Shown here: positions 36,301 through 48,249 of the stretch, in pieces
How positions within the stretch are numbered: position 1 is the stretch's first letter
How the letters are laid out: each line of letters starts with the position of its first letter
From: Ciona intestinalis
Taxonomy: Eukaryota; Chordata; Ascidiacea; Phlebobranchia; Cionidae
Direction: 5' to 3'
DNA length: 64,000 nucleotides
Assembly: GCF_000224145.3 (NCBI RefSeq)
Contig: NC_020168.2
Coordinates: 2,181,171 to 2,245,170 of the forward strand
Position numbers and translations under genes: made by a program
Notes under the pieces: model-generated
Told to the model about the DNA's origin: nothing
The model's input: the letters and a program-made list of their open reading frames with translations, nothing else
Database searches by the model: none

Positions 36301-39300
36301 TCAACGTATCACGTATGTTAAACCTTTCAACACACGAGGGCGATAAAACCAACTGCCTCGAAGAAGCGATCCAACATTGTGAGGTGTTGTTGCAAGAGAA
36401 GGAATCAGTGAAGAAGGATTACGATGACCTCGTGTTTAAGTGTGTGGAGAAAGAAAATGAAATTGGAAGTTTGTGAGTAATATATTTTATTGGTAATTTA
36501 AAACAAATTGGTATTTTTTTGTAATCTGATCATAACAACTTTTTTTACAAAAGTTTCATGCTGATTTAATGTAGTTGTATTACAAACAAAAACCATGTAT
36601 TTGATAAACAGTTGACCCAATACTGTAAGAACTTTAAAATGTTTGTTTACTGTTAATACACTTTAACCACAGATGACCAAACTTAATTTTAGCTGCCCAC
36701 ATACTGTTGACGGTGCATGAAACAAAACATTTTTCACTTATCATGAGCTAATGTAGCCATCCATACTTATGAAGTAATTACATGAACCATCTTCTTACAG
36801 GCAACATGACTTAAAGAGGTTGAAATCGGAGATTGAGTCGATGGAGGAAAAAGCCGACTTTGAAAGAAATGAGAAAGAAATATTATTTGAGGAAGAGGTA
36901 GGTCCAAAGTATTATGAAAATAGTTATAGTTAAGTAGTTAACCTTCAAAAGTTAGGTTGTTAATGTTAATGTCACCATATTGGTGGTATTATACTTTCTT
37001 AGACAAAAAACAGAAGGCTTGAATATATTAAAAATAATGCTAAAATATAACAATAAAGATTAGTAAAACCGTTAATATTGTTTCTATTAATTTTATTAAG
37101 TCTTATAACTATTATCACTAAACAGTCATTATTTTTTGCCTTTTAACTAATGTATGTGTGTATTTAAGTTATTATTTAGTCTAAAACATGCAACAGCCAA
37201 TTATCTTACTGAATTTACATGATGGTTGCTTAACATCAATATGCAGTTGTAGTTTTATTAAAGTTAGTGATTGCATTTACAGAAAGAACGAAACGCTGAA
37301 ATTGAACTTTATAAATCTGAGGTTCAGAAACTGAAGATGGAAATGAAAGAACTTCAACATCCAGGGGTGAGATGATTCCTCAGTGTAATTTTAGTTGTTG
37401 TGTTCTTAAAAACTTAGTACCGGTCGCAGCTGTTGAATTTAGATTTAATCAGTTTATTTAGATTTATCACGCTTATTCAGTTACAGTATTTTTAGATTAT
37501 GTCTTGTCATAATTTCATATACTCATTTTTCATATATAAACAATTTATAAGCACTATATATGGTGTTAGCAATAAACCAAAACGATACTGGAATTAGTAA
37601 TCACCTATTCATTGTATATTGTGTTTCTGCTTTACATGATATGGATATGTTAAGTATAAGGGATCTCATATAAGTGAGGGCTATCTTATGACCTTTAAAC
37701 TCCCAGTGTGCGTTAAGGTGGTTGATAAATCAACTTGTTTAGAAAAACATGTGCTGTGTAAAAGATAGCAGTTGTAGTCTAGTTGTTGAAAAGGAAGAGG
37801 TTAAACTTTTGGTATACATCTATTTAACTAACCAGTAACCACATTCTATTCTGTCTAAGCAACAGTCATATGATGCTTCAAGTCAGGTGCTTAGGGTGTA
37901 CAACCTATAACCTTACTAAGCATATGATTCATATTTTTTGTACATTACACTAGGCCACACCAGATCAAGTGCAATTGATTGAGAATCTTCGAAAAGACAT
38001 TGAAGATTACGAACAAACCACGAAAGACGCGCAACACCAGTATCAGGTTGCGAGTGAAAGACTCCTCATGGTGACAAATGAAAGAGATGATTTTGAAATA
38101 ACATTGGTTGGTAGTTTGTTGCTACTTTGCTATGGTAGCTTTCCTTGTGTTTATAGTTAATAAAATTCATGATTAATACCTATTTTTAACTATTTCTTAA
38201 AATTTTTCTTTAAAACTGGTATTTAGTGCTTAGTTGGATTTAAGTTTATTATTATAAAGTTTTTTTTACAGAAATCACAATCTGCGAAAATTAAAACATT
38301 GCAATCAGACCTTGACAGCTACATGGCTATGTCTGATATATCAGGCAAACCTGCGTTTAAAACTCATGAACTTAATCGATCTGTTTCTGTAGAACAACAT
38401 GGTAAGTTAGTGAGCTTGTATTTTTTCCTCACAAACTGTTACCATATTATATGGCTGTGGACAAAATGTAATTATTGTACAAAATGCTCACAGTGAACTA
38501 TATTTTGATTTTGACCAGAGGCAGCTAACTTTTGAGTAATGTGCATAGAAATTCATTTGGATTAAATAATGTGTGGCTGAACTTTATGTTTGAAACATGA
38601 CATTTTCTTAAGTTTTTTCCTTGTTTTGTCTGTACTCTGAAATTATTGTTTAAAAAATTATTACACCACAAAATTTAAGTGAGTCTACCTATGGTGAAAT
38701 GCCAAACTTTTTAAGTTAAATCCACCTACTTGTGTCACTGTGTCATCATTTTTCTTCCAGATGATGTTTTACACAAAGAAAAGGCTGAAGAGTTAACAAA
38801 CGAAGTGTCAAGGATAACAAAGGAATTGGAAAGTCTTCGTGATGAGTTGCTCGTCAAAATATCTGAGTACGAAAGGCTTTGCACACTTTTTTTTAAATTT
38901 CCAAAACTTTTTTTGGATAATAAAATTCACAGCAAAATAGATTGTGGGCGCCATAGAAGTTTTTCTATTAGCAAAAAAATCCAGCTGATATCCTTAACTT
39001 TGTAGTTGATTACTGGATCATTAAAAGTAATATTAGATTTTTATATTTCCATGTTGTATTTTATAAAAAAATCTGTATTTTTATATTTTATGAAATGTTT
39101 CTTAGAAATGAAGAATTAAATATGAAGCTTAAAGTTGATGCTCATGTTGAAAAAGTTGATGCTAATGTTCAATATGACCTTTCTCTGCAAGGTGAGGACC
39201 AGATCATGTTGTGTTTGTTTAACTGGGGTTTAATCTTGTCTGTTGTTTTTATGTAAGAATTTTTGTGTTGTTGTATTAAGTAAACACATGTAATATAAAA

Positions 39301-42300
39301 GTGTGCTTTATAAAATAACAGTTCAAAGAAAGTTTATTTTAACATCGTTTCATCTGCCCCTCAGCAAGACATGTGTAACAAGTGTAACAACTAGTGCTGC
39401 TACTGTGTTACTTTTTTTATAACACAGTGCTTCAAGTAATCTTGAACACACACAAATCTTAAATAGTTAATCATTTCAATGACATTTTATCATTCCTGTT
39501 TATCCAGAGGAAGAAGTAGAAAAGATGAAGAGGTCATTGGGTGATGCGGAGGTTGAGATCCTCGAGCTCCGGGAAAAAGTCGATGATCTTTGTCAAGCAA
39601 CATCCATGTTTAAAGAAGAACAGGAGATGAAGATTGTGGAGGTTGCAGAACTAAAGAAGTCCGTGATGGAGAAGGATGAGAAGATCAAAGAGTTGGAAGA
39701 TGCTGCTGTGGAGCAGGAATCTTCAAGTGGAGAGTTCAAAATACAAGAATTGGAAACTCAGCTGGTTGATCTGAATGCAAAGTATTCCCATCTACAGGGT
39801 GAGTATGAGTGCAGAATGAAGGATGCAACTATTTCCACTACACCAGAGTCGCTTGTTGATGAGATGCAAGTCAAGTTGGATGAGTTAAGTCATAAGTTGG
39901 ATGAGAGAAACTGTGATGTGGAAAACCTTCGTCAAACTGTGGCTGCTTTACAGAGGAAGTTGGAGGAAAACAGAGAAAAAGTTTCGGAGATGGAAGAAGC
40001 TGTCCGGAGTTTAGGGGATGCTAATACTGAACTGATGGAGAAAAATGATCAATTTGAGAAGGCATGTTCCGAGAAGCAGATGCTCATTGAGAACATGAGA
40101 GCCGCTTCATGTCAGCATACAGAAAACTTAGCTGAAGTAAAAAGTCAATTAAAGACGATGTCGGAGGAGTTTGAACAAAAGCAAGAGCAATGTCAGCAGC
40201 TTGAAGAAGAATTAGCATCAGCAAGAGAAATTGAAGAACATTCTTCCAATACAGCAGTTACTAATGTTGAATGTGCTGTTTGTATAAAGAGGAACGAGCC
40301 AAGTTTAAGTAATGTGGATGTCGATGTCATCTCAGATGTAAAGGAAAAGACTACTGGTAATGAAGAACTACAGGAAGCTTTTGATGAGATTGATAATCAG
40401 CAGAAGGTTGTGGATGATCTTCGTGAGAAGCTTGCCGCTGTGGAGGTAAAGTTGAATGCAGAGCAAGAGAAAAAAGTTGAACAGGATCTTTCAGAAGTGG
40501 AGCAAAACTTTATTACTTTGGACCAGGAGTTTTCCCAACTTACTAATGCCATGAAGATGCAGGAGGAGGAGAATAAGAAGCTAAAAGAGGAGCTGCATGA
40601 AATGAAGGCTCAACTTGAGAAGATGCAAGGTTCATCAGAGCACATCATTGATCCGGATGTTTTAGTGAAGATGGAAGAAGATGCGCAGAGTTTGAAGCAA
40701 GCTCTTAACGGAGAAAAAGAAAAAGTGATGATCCTCACAGAAGAAATCGTGATCTCTAAAGATAAGATACAAACTCTCAAGACAAAGATTGAGGAAGGAA
40801 GATTAAAGGAAGAACGGATTAGAGAAGAATTGGAAGAGAGTCAGCAGAAGTCTTTGAAGCTGGAAGAGCAAATTAGATCTTCAATTAATGATGGTCATCC
40901 TCGTGAAGTGAAGCATGTTCGTTTCAACATCATTGAAGATGAAGAATCTCCAACTAAAGATGTTGATGTCGATCAACCTAATCAACCAACTCCGGAAGAT
41001 GCGATGCAGGAGGAAGTCATGGAGAGATCACTTGAAGAAGGTGAATTGGATCAAACTGAAGAAAGTCTTCAATGTCATCCGGATTTAAAGAGTATCGAAG
41101 AAGATCTGGAGGAGGCGAGGAAAGATCTTCTTGAAAAAGAAGCAGAGCTTCAGTTGATGAAAGATAAATTGAAAGACATGGAGGATGAATTGGGAGCCAA
41201 GTGTAAAGAAATAGAAAGTCATCGTGCATCAAATGATTGTCTTACGGTAGAAAATGAAGAGTTGAAGAAAAAATTGGAACAATTTATTTGTTTGCAAGAA
41301 GAACATCAACAGATGGTTGTTAAGCTCGAGCAAGTGGAAACGCAACATTCTGCAATGTTGGAGGAAATAAATCTTTCTAAAGAAGTTGGTGTAAATAACG
41401 AAGAACTTCTTAAACAAAGAGAAGAAAGGATAAAAGAGTTAACTGAAGAAAAAAGAGTTTTAGAAGAAAAGTTGGTAACTGCTGAAGAAAAAGTTGCAGA
41501 TGTTGAAAGTGAAATGGAGAGACTTGTTTTGCAGAATCTCAACCAAGATGGTGAGCTTGAAAATATACAAGCTCAACTTGAGAAAGTTAAAAGTGAGATG
41601 CTTGATTTGGAAAAAGTTGCAGTAAAGCATGGAGAGTGTGAAGCTAAATATGCCATGATGGAACAAGAGGTGGAAGCCCTCAAGTTAGAGAGGTGTGAGC
41701 TTTCCAATGAGGTGACGGGGTTGAAACAATGTTTGGAATCTTTACAAACAGAAGTTTTAACGCTTGAATCAGATTTAACAAAAGTTAAAGTGTCTGAGTG
41801 TGAAATGATGAAAAATGTAGCAACTTTGGAAGAGAAAATAAAAGAGAAAGATGATGAGATAAATGAGAGGAAGATGGAATTGGATGCTGCTCATGAGAAG
41901 ATGAAAATTTTGGAAAAGATGGATGAGGGTTCGGACCATCATGAGTGTCATGAAAAAATATCCAATCTTCAAGAAGAAATTGATCTGTTAAAGTTAGAGC
42001 AGAAACGTAAAATAAATGAAGTTCTTGCTCTCAGTGAGGTTTCAAGAACTGTAAGTGAAGAGATGGACGAGCTTCGGAGAGTTCTAGATGAAAAGATTCA
42101 AGCTCTAGATCAACTAAATGATGAGAAGTGCAAGTTGGAAGAAGAGCTTGCGAAGAAGACGAAAGATCTTGAAAGCTCTGCATCTTCTTTGGAGGAGCAT
42201 AAGAAGAGTTGCAGTGAGTTGGAATATGAGATCAGTAGTTTGAGGTGTTGTCTGAATGAAGATCAATCAGAGCTGATGAGACTTCTGGAGGATCGGAAGA

Positions 42301-45300
42301 ATTTATCGGAGGTAGAGAAGAATTTCATCGCTTTGTATCAACAGTTCTCAAAACTTAGTGAAGAGCAGCAGAAGATGAGGGAAGAGAGTAAAAATCTAAA
42401 GATGGAGGTTCAAGAAGTTAAAACTTGTGAAAAAGACCTGCAACAAATAAAAGATCTGGAAGAAGATCTCGCATCCGTTAAATGTGAACTTGAGGAGAAG
42501 ATAACAAAGTGTGAGATGCTTACTTCCAGGGTTCAAGAATTAACGGAGCAATTGGATGATCAATCGACGACTGGTGAAGCAGAAATATTGAGTTTGAGAT
42601 CAAAGATGGAGGAAGAATCATCTTTATCATCTGCAAAGATTGCTCAACTTTCAATGCAAATCTCAGAGTTGGAAAATATTGGCCAACAAAAAGATGAGGA
42701 GATAAAACAACATGCATCACTTGCTGAAGAACGTGCTCTATCTTATCAAAAGTTAAAAGAAGACATTAAATCCAAACTTGACGTCATCGAGATGAAAGAG
42801 AAAGAAATCTCTCAACTAAAATCCGAATTATCTTTCATGCAATCTAAGCTGTTGTGTGGAAACGAAAGTGAACAAGTTGCCATTCAACTTGAAGAGAAAT
42901 GTGATCAGCTTAGTAAGGAGTTGAAAGAATCAAAAGAGTTGATGCAGAAAGTAAAGGAAGATGGAGATAATGTTGTATCTGCATTGAAGGTGTGTTGAAC
43001 ATAGTTTATTTGGTAATTCTATTGTATATGGATGAAGATCTACCACAATAGCTAGGCATGCCCCACAACTCTGGTCTACATATCAGTTAAACTGCGTACG
43101 CGTCGCCAGGTTAACTGATATGTAGACCAGAGTTGTCAAATTACACCTGTTGAATAATAGTAATGAATTAAAGCTTTGTCCTAAACATTTTTTGTTTAAT
43201 ATGTTATTAATAAAATGTAACAATTCATTTTTAGAGTAACTTGTTGGAACTTGAAGAAGAATCGGAAAAAGACAAAAATATTGTAAAATCACACATGGAG
43301 AAAATACAGGCATTCCAAGTTGAGGTCGAAGAATTACAACGAGATAACGACAAGTTGAATGCAGAGGTCAGTTTATTTTGTTTGAGTTGTTTATTTTGTT
43401 GTTGAATAACTTTGTATTATTTAAAGTTTATATAAATGATGTCACGTTTTTGTATTTATATTCTCCTTCAGTTTTTGAACATAAGATATATATATACTGT
43501 ATGTCTTTATTGGTTCGTACAGCTTATAATTTAACATTATTTAATATAATAAATTTAAAAAAATCAGAAAATCTTTGAAAACATTGTGGTTTATGGAAGG
43601 GTTCACCAAATGCTTTTACAGGAATTGTTTTTTTTGGTAGAGATAATGATAGTAGTGTGTACAGTTGGAAAAGAAAAAATGTTTTATTTTCTTAAACCAG
43701 TGAATTGTGGAGAATATACAGAATTTCTTTTCTTTTTTCATGCACAGGTATTAACGTTAAATGAAAGATTTAATGAAGAGAAAAGAGAATTAAACGATAA
43801 ATATCAGCGACTTGATGAACTTCTCACTGAAAAAGATGAATTGGTTTGAAACTTTCATTTCTAAGCTGTTTTTGCTTATGGTCTAGTAGCATAGTAGTAA
43901 AGCAAAAGCAATAGCTACTTTTTAAAAAGTGCAGATTATAATGTATGTCGATTTTAATAAAAAGTTATGTTTCATCCTGGTGTTGAAACTATACATGAGT
44001 TATCACCAAAAGCTGATAAAATGTTACTTATATTAAAATTCAAAAGCAACAGCAACATAATAATTTATTGTTACAGATTAATCAATTGAACAAAGAAAGT
44101 GATGAACTCAAGTCACAGCGGTCACTTGGTGAGAAGGAATTGGAAAAAGCGATCGCTGATGCAAAGATTGAGATGACTGAACAAACAGAAAAGGTTGATA
44201 CATTTAACATTAAGTCTCTGTAAAACACTTAAGTAAACATAAAGTATTCATATATGTCATGTGCCTGAAATCTGACATGTAATGTATTTTGTTATTTACC
44301 TGAATGCTTGTGTGTTGTGCGACTTGTGCCTTATTAAAATTTATGAACAGCAGCTACAGGGTTTTAGAATACCAACATTATGTTCAATTTTACTTGTTTT
44401 TTTACCAGAATGTGCAGAAACACAAAGTGGTGATTGCGAAGGCTACAAAAGAATTAAATGAAAAAAGAATGAAATGTAATTTACTACAAACACAGCTTAA
44501 TGAAATGAAGAAAGAAAAAGTATGATATCAATTTTATTGTGACACTTATATCATGTGTATTGTTTCACTTTTAATATTAATTATAAATATTAGTTTTACT
44601 TCTTTATTGTAATTGTTGAATATCCAGGGGAAAAATGATGATGTCATCAGTGAGTTGAAAACTGCATTGGCGGAAAAGAAAGATGCTCTTTTGGTAAGTT
44701 GGTTGTTTCTATTATTATATGGATGAGACCTTTAGCATGGTAGGTGACCTGGTATGTAGACCAGAGCCCATTACCATAATATAAAGGTATTTTTTTACTA
44801 TATACAAAAGATTCATTGTACATTATTGACAGAGTTCCGAAGAACAAATAAAGAGTCTTGAAAATGAAGTGAAAGCAAAGGAAGTTTTGGTGCAGAAATA
44901 TAAAGAAAAATGTGAAGCTGGGAAACATGAGAATGAGGTGTGTGGTTGATGCATCTATTACGATGGTCAGCTAATATATCATGTTTTCTTTGGGGGGGGG
45001 GTTGTTAAAATTGTTTTACCTCAAAAACTTTTCACTTGTATTGCAAAATTATCCTGGATTTGGGGAATATTTTGCTGCAACATACAGAAGTCAGAATCAT
45101 CATCTTATTGAGTTGTATGTTACAAGGGATCTGTTGAAACTTAAGAAATGTATAAATAACCTTCGGAAGTCTATGTTATAACACGCACAACCAAGGCATT
45201 TCTAATTTTTTAAACTTTGGGGTGGGGTTATCTATAAGGGGCAAGTGGTGTATATTGAAAACTGACTTAAGGTCATTCAAGGTCACACCACATAACAAGA

Positions 45301-47615
45301 CCTCTTGCTCCAATGCATGTAATATCAGAATGATACTCTGATACACAAACTCAGCTTATATAGGAACACAAAGTCAAGCATAACATTAAACATAAAGAAC
45401 GAGAAAAACAATAATAAAATAATTGTTTGGACAATTGTAATGCTTTAGGGAGTTACTACAGAGGTCATGATAAACATAAAAACCTTATTGAAGTAAATAA
45501 TAAATTTCTTAAAATAAAATATTAACAAATATGAATTTACTTGGGGTCTTAAATTTAAAAGTATTTTAAGGATTTTTTAAAACAGACTGTACAACATCAT
45601 AAGGAAGCTCTTGGAAGGACAACTCACAAACTCCTCGAGAAATCCAAGGAGCACCAGGAGGCGATAAAGAGAATAGAAGATCTGGAAAAGGTAATTTATC
45701 AATGAATATTCAAACAAATAAAACGAGTTGTATATTTTGTTTTGTACCATCCTCATGTAAACATTAATAGAGCAGTTTAAAATTTAGGATAGTAAAGTAA
45801 AATTGGATTTCAATGTTTTAGGAGATAATAATGAGTTACAAACATATAGTTCCTTTTTCGTAGCAGAAAAAATTTTTTATGTTTTATATTTTAAAGGGTA
45901 AAAATGATCAACAGAAAGAATTAAGTCAACTTAACACCAAATACGAGGTCAGTTGGTTTTCTTTTTTTTAATGAGAAAGCGTTGATATATATTTTATTGT
46001 TGTGAACTCCAAAAAATTGCTTTTTTTTAAATGAGGCCAAATTCGGGATTCTATGTTAAAAACAATCCGCTCTACTGACATTAATGTAACTTGTGGTAGG
46101 ATTTGGCGTGAAATACAAGCATAATATGTTAATTGATGGTTAATATGTTCCTTGTTAAAATAGAAATGGTTGAAACGCTGCCATAAACTCGAGAAAGTAA
46201 TTGATGAGATGGATGAGGAGATTGATTCACTGAAGGAGGTCTTGCTTGTTTTTTTATATTCCAACTTATTTCTTAAATTATGTACAGTTTAGATACATTT
46301 AATAGAACCTGTTTCAGTCGTAGGATAAATTGTTAGTTTTTTATGTTTTTTTCTGAGGGTTGTTTAAGCAAATGTAAACATATCACAATAAAACTTGTCG
46401 TAAATGTAAACATACTTCAACTTATAAGTTTTAAAGTAGTAGATTAATGTTTCTACAATGTCAATGTTTTCAGTCGAAGACCTCCACAGAGGAAGCATCC
46501 AACAAATCGGAAGAAATTTCAAAACTTCAAAAAGAAATAAAAACATTGACCACAAAGTTCCAAGAGCAGTATGTTATGTTTTATAACCTTTATTTGGTTT
46601 GAAAGAGAAAAAATATTACTTTTGATGAAATCTAATTTTTTTAACAGAATTCAAGAATTGAAAGAAAAATTGAAATACAGTGATGAAAAAATGTTTAAAA
46701 TGAAAGAACAAATTCGATTGCAGACTGCAAAACATGATGAAAGTCGTGAGTTTTTTATGAGTTTATGTTTATCGCTTTTTCAGTTGTTTCGTTTTGTACT
46801 TTATTATTTCCTGCAACATTAAATCTTTTCTATTTTGTTTATGCATTAAATTTATATTTAAATGTCGTAAAATTGGACTTTTTTAATAAACAGCTATTTC
46901 GTTTTTCCATATGCATTTACAGATGCAAATTCAAAAAATTTAAAATATATATTTGCCCTGCCATACACAGACAGCACACGAATATTAATTTATTCCATTA
47001 ACTTTATTTCTGCTAAAAGAAAAAATTCTGTTATTATATTTAGTTCCATCAAGATCGTCATCTCATATGACAACTCGCTCCTCCTCATCTAAAGTTGCTC
47101 CTGGAGGAGTGATGCAGCTCACAAAACTAGATATTCTGCAACGAGATTTTATGGAGCAGGAGAAGGAGCTTGCCAAATATAAAGACATTGATGCACGAAG
47201 AAGGTTGGACAACAATAGTTCAACTTTTTAGCTTTGGCCAATTTAACATAATACATCAAAACTTTAATGTATAAGCATTTATTTATTATTGTCAGATCTG
47301 AAAATCAGCGGCTTTTGGATGAAAATAATAAATTTCGTCGATATTTAAGAGCTCAAAAACAAGCAAAGGCAAGCGGATCCCATGGATCACAAAAAGGTGA
47401 GTGAATCAAATTAACTGTCGGATTTTTGTTTTTCGTGTTTAGGCCCAAGTTATTTTTTGCAATAAACAGAATTAGCCACATTGATCAAGCAGAAACGGTA
47501 ACCTAACGTGTTGACTTTTGTTTCAAACTTCTTTTTAGTTCCAGCTGCTGCAGCCAGTCCAGTGAAACACGAACCTGACAACAAAGAAAATGAAGAGATT
47601 TGCAAACAGCAATAA
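24380..47615 (+). CDS. CENPE: CENP-E, kinesin-7 kinetochore motor (complete)
   Basis: Plus-end-directed kinesin for chromosome congression. Start ATG 24380 ([18 protein letters not shown]). Motor exons: 24380-24441, 24503-24591, 24666-24755, 25335-25453, 25583-25696, 26085-26234, 26292-26372, 26480-26634, 26899-27025, then 30357-30476. Motifs: P-loop GQTSSGKT, switch [14 protein letters not shown], switch II DLAGSE, neck [12 protein letters not shown]. Exon 31349-31481 has the family motif RRETWCPG. Many coiled-coil exons follow, including one of 3,482 nt (39508-42989). Terminal exons 47044-47203, 47296-47396 and 47539-47615 end ...[11 protein letters not shown], resembling the farnesylated CKTQ end of human CENP-E. 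AATAAA follows at 47643. Summing about 42 exons gives roughly 2,700 residues, like the human 2,701. The exon 6 to exon 10 segment occurs twice around an N gap; only one set belongs in the protein. Confidence 0.95.
26098..27282 (+). repeat. Duplicated CENP-E motor segment, copy A
   Basis: Covers most of exon 6 through the first bases of exon 10 and stops at the N gap. It matches copy B (27333-30393) almost base for base in exons, with only scattered, mostly silent differences (for example GGTCACATC versus GGTGACATC), and closely in introns. It lacks the insertions found in copy B. Confidence 0.9.
27283..27332. other. 50-base N gap between the duplicated segments
   Basis: Exactly 50 N. The left flank ends inside exon 10 (AAGAACAAACCGA) and the right flank begins inside exon 6, so the gap joins the end of one copy to the start of another. 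Confidence 0.95.
28050..28758 (-). mobile_element. Long-TIR MITE copy interrupted by a hAT-like element
   Basis: Reverse-orientation relative of 6717-7293: CTTATGGGAAATCCC, TTTTTTACTCCAGC, GAGCATATCTATCCATATAC and the end GATATGCCTCTTTAA match that element's reverse complement. It is absent from the same intron in copy A. The left boundary is unclear. Confidence 0.65.
28247..28711. mobile_element. hAT-like element, 449 bp, nested in the MITE
   Basis: The element 28255-28703 begins TAGGGATGCACATTACAGAAT and ends in its near-exact inverse ATTCTGTAATGTGCATCCCTA. It is flanked by the 8-bp direct repeat ATTTGAGC (28247-28254 and 28704-28711). Removing it rejoins the MITE sequence CTACATTTGAGCATATC. 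The interior has repeated TTCGAATC motifs and no reading frame. Confidence 0.85.
28831..29958. mobile_element. hAT-like element, about 1.1 kb, with clean target duplication
   Basis: The element 28839-29950 begins CAGCGGTTCCCAAAGT and ends ACTTTGGGAACCACTG (one mismatch between ends). The 8-bp TTATAATA direct repeat lies at 28831-28838 and 29951-29958. The corresponding empty site is present in copy A, at about 26854-26861, as a single TTATAATA. GGGTCGCG motifs occur near both ends. The interior contains an N gap. Confidence 0.9.
29287..29529. repeat. 59-bp direct repeat flanking a 125-base N gap
   Basis: 29287-29345 and 29471-29529 are the same 59-bp sequence, beginning TTTGTGTCGATAAATAAC and ending CCGTATTTTCC. 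N fills 29346-29470. This is either a tandem array the assembler could not span or an overlap of contig ends. Confidence 0.85.
30718..30769. repeat. 26-bp perfect tandem duplication
   Basis: Two adjacent copies of a unit starting TTGGCTTTAATTG and ending AAAAGACAG, in the CENP-E intron between exons 10 and 11. Confidence 0.9.
31592..31730. mobile_element. Fragment of the long-TIR MITE family
   Basis: GAAATAGAAACAGTT and the end TTGTTGGTATGCCTCTTTA match the right part of the family (compare 7270-7293 and 28740-28758). Only one end is recognisable. Confidence 0.5.
33497..33870. mobile_element. Long-TIR MITE family member, left part
   Basis: AAAGGGACAATCAACAATAAATC, then CTGTATATGAATAGAAATGCTCAAATGTGATCTAAAGGTACC, parallels 6717-6790. 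The right end is not clear. It lies in a CENP-E intron. (The two motifs quoted are separated in the alignment by a few unmatched bases.). Confidence 0.6.
35341..35882. mobile_element. MITE with GGGCCTAAACACAC ends, 532 bp
   Basis: The element 35346-35877 begins GGGCCTAAACACAC and ends GTGTGTTTAGGCCC. The pentamer TTAAA flanks both ends (35341-35345, 35878-35882), containing TTAA. The interior is GC-richer than the surrounding intron, with CACGTGAC-type motifs and an A-rich stretch. No coding capacity. It lies in the CENP-E intron between 35025 and 36284. Confidence 0.8.
39508..42989 (+). CDS. CENPE: Giant coiled-coil exon of CENP-E
   Basis: A single 3,482-nt exon (acceptor TATCCAG, donor AAG|GTGTGT) encoding about 1,160 residues, over 40% of the protein. 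It is rich in Glu, Lys, Leu and Gln with heptad-like spacing (KKLEE, LEEEL, MEEKL types) and almost no aromatic residues, as expected for the extended CENP-E stalk. Two internally similar units contain a LSEVE(Q/K)NFI core followed by TLDQEFSQL or ALYQQFSKL (about 40487-40540 and 42301-42350), showing internal duplication. Confidence 0.93.
43065..43136. repeat. Perfect 26-bp inverted repeat with a 20-bp loop
   Basis: The arms 43065-43090 and 43111-43136 are exact reverse complements (ACAACTCTGGTCTACATATC... and its inverse). The loop contains GCGTACGCG. TATGTAGACCAGAG recurs at about 44752-44765, so this is probably part of a repeat family. It lies in the short intron after the giant CENP-E exon. 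Confidence 0.85.
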
Positions 47616-47964
47616 CCAAAATGTTTATCTTAGTTTATAATGGAATAAAATAAATACAATTGTTTATACTGCCAATTTCTGTTCAATACTGCTAACCAAA
47701 TTTACTGCTTCCTATTTAGTTAACTTGGTGTATTGGTTCTTTCGTATGTCTCTATTGAACTATTCTTACTCACTGCTGTATATAAGCACTGCTATGATTT
47801 CTGCTCATACATTATTATTGCACAAAATAAATTGTTAACACCTTGAGCTGCTTAATTAGTTCTATTTAGACTACAGAATAAGGTGTTGTTGTAGTTTCAT
47901 ATGCCTATTTTATAATTATAACTAATAAATGGCAGCAAAGTTCCTTTTTACATAAGGTTACTTA

Positions 47965-48109
47965 TACCCTTTTTGCCTGGTCACTTTTATGCGCGTAAGT
48001 ACTCGCATATTTACTCGCAAAAACAAAGTTAACACGCATAACGTCATAAGCATTTGCGAGTAAATATGCGAGTACTTACGCGCATAAAAGTGACCACGCA
48101 AAAAGGGTA
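47965..48109. mobile_element. 145-bp foldback element
   Basis: Arms of about 57 bp, starting TACCCTTTTTG and ending CAAAAAGGGTA, are almost perfectly complementary (for example TAAGTACTCGCATATTTACT and its inverse) around a loop of about 30 bp. TTA occurs on both outer sides, a possible 3-bp target duplication. It lies between the 3' end of CENP-E and the start of the glutamate receptor. Confidence 0.8.
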
Positions 48110-48249
48110 TTAGTTGGATGTGAATTGGTCGTATAGCATTACTAAACAATGCTGTTTGTGACGTTAAATTACCACGAAAATTATTGTATGCAAATTCAAA
48201 TATGCACTTTCAATTTGCATTCAACTCAGCAAATATTTGGTGTAGCAGC

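Noticed and set aside
41017..42720. Several minus-strand frames opposite the CENP-E coiled-coil exon
   Set aside because: Shadows of the strongly biased coding strand; no starts, splice signals or family features.
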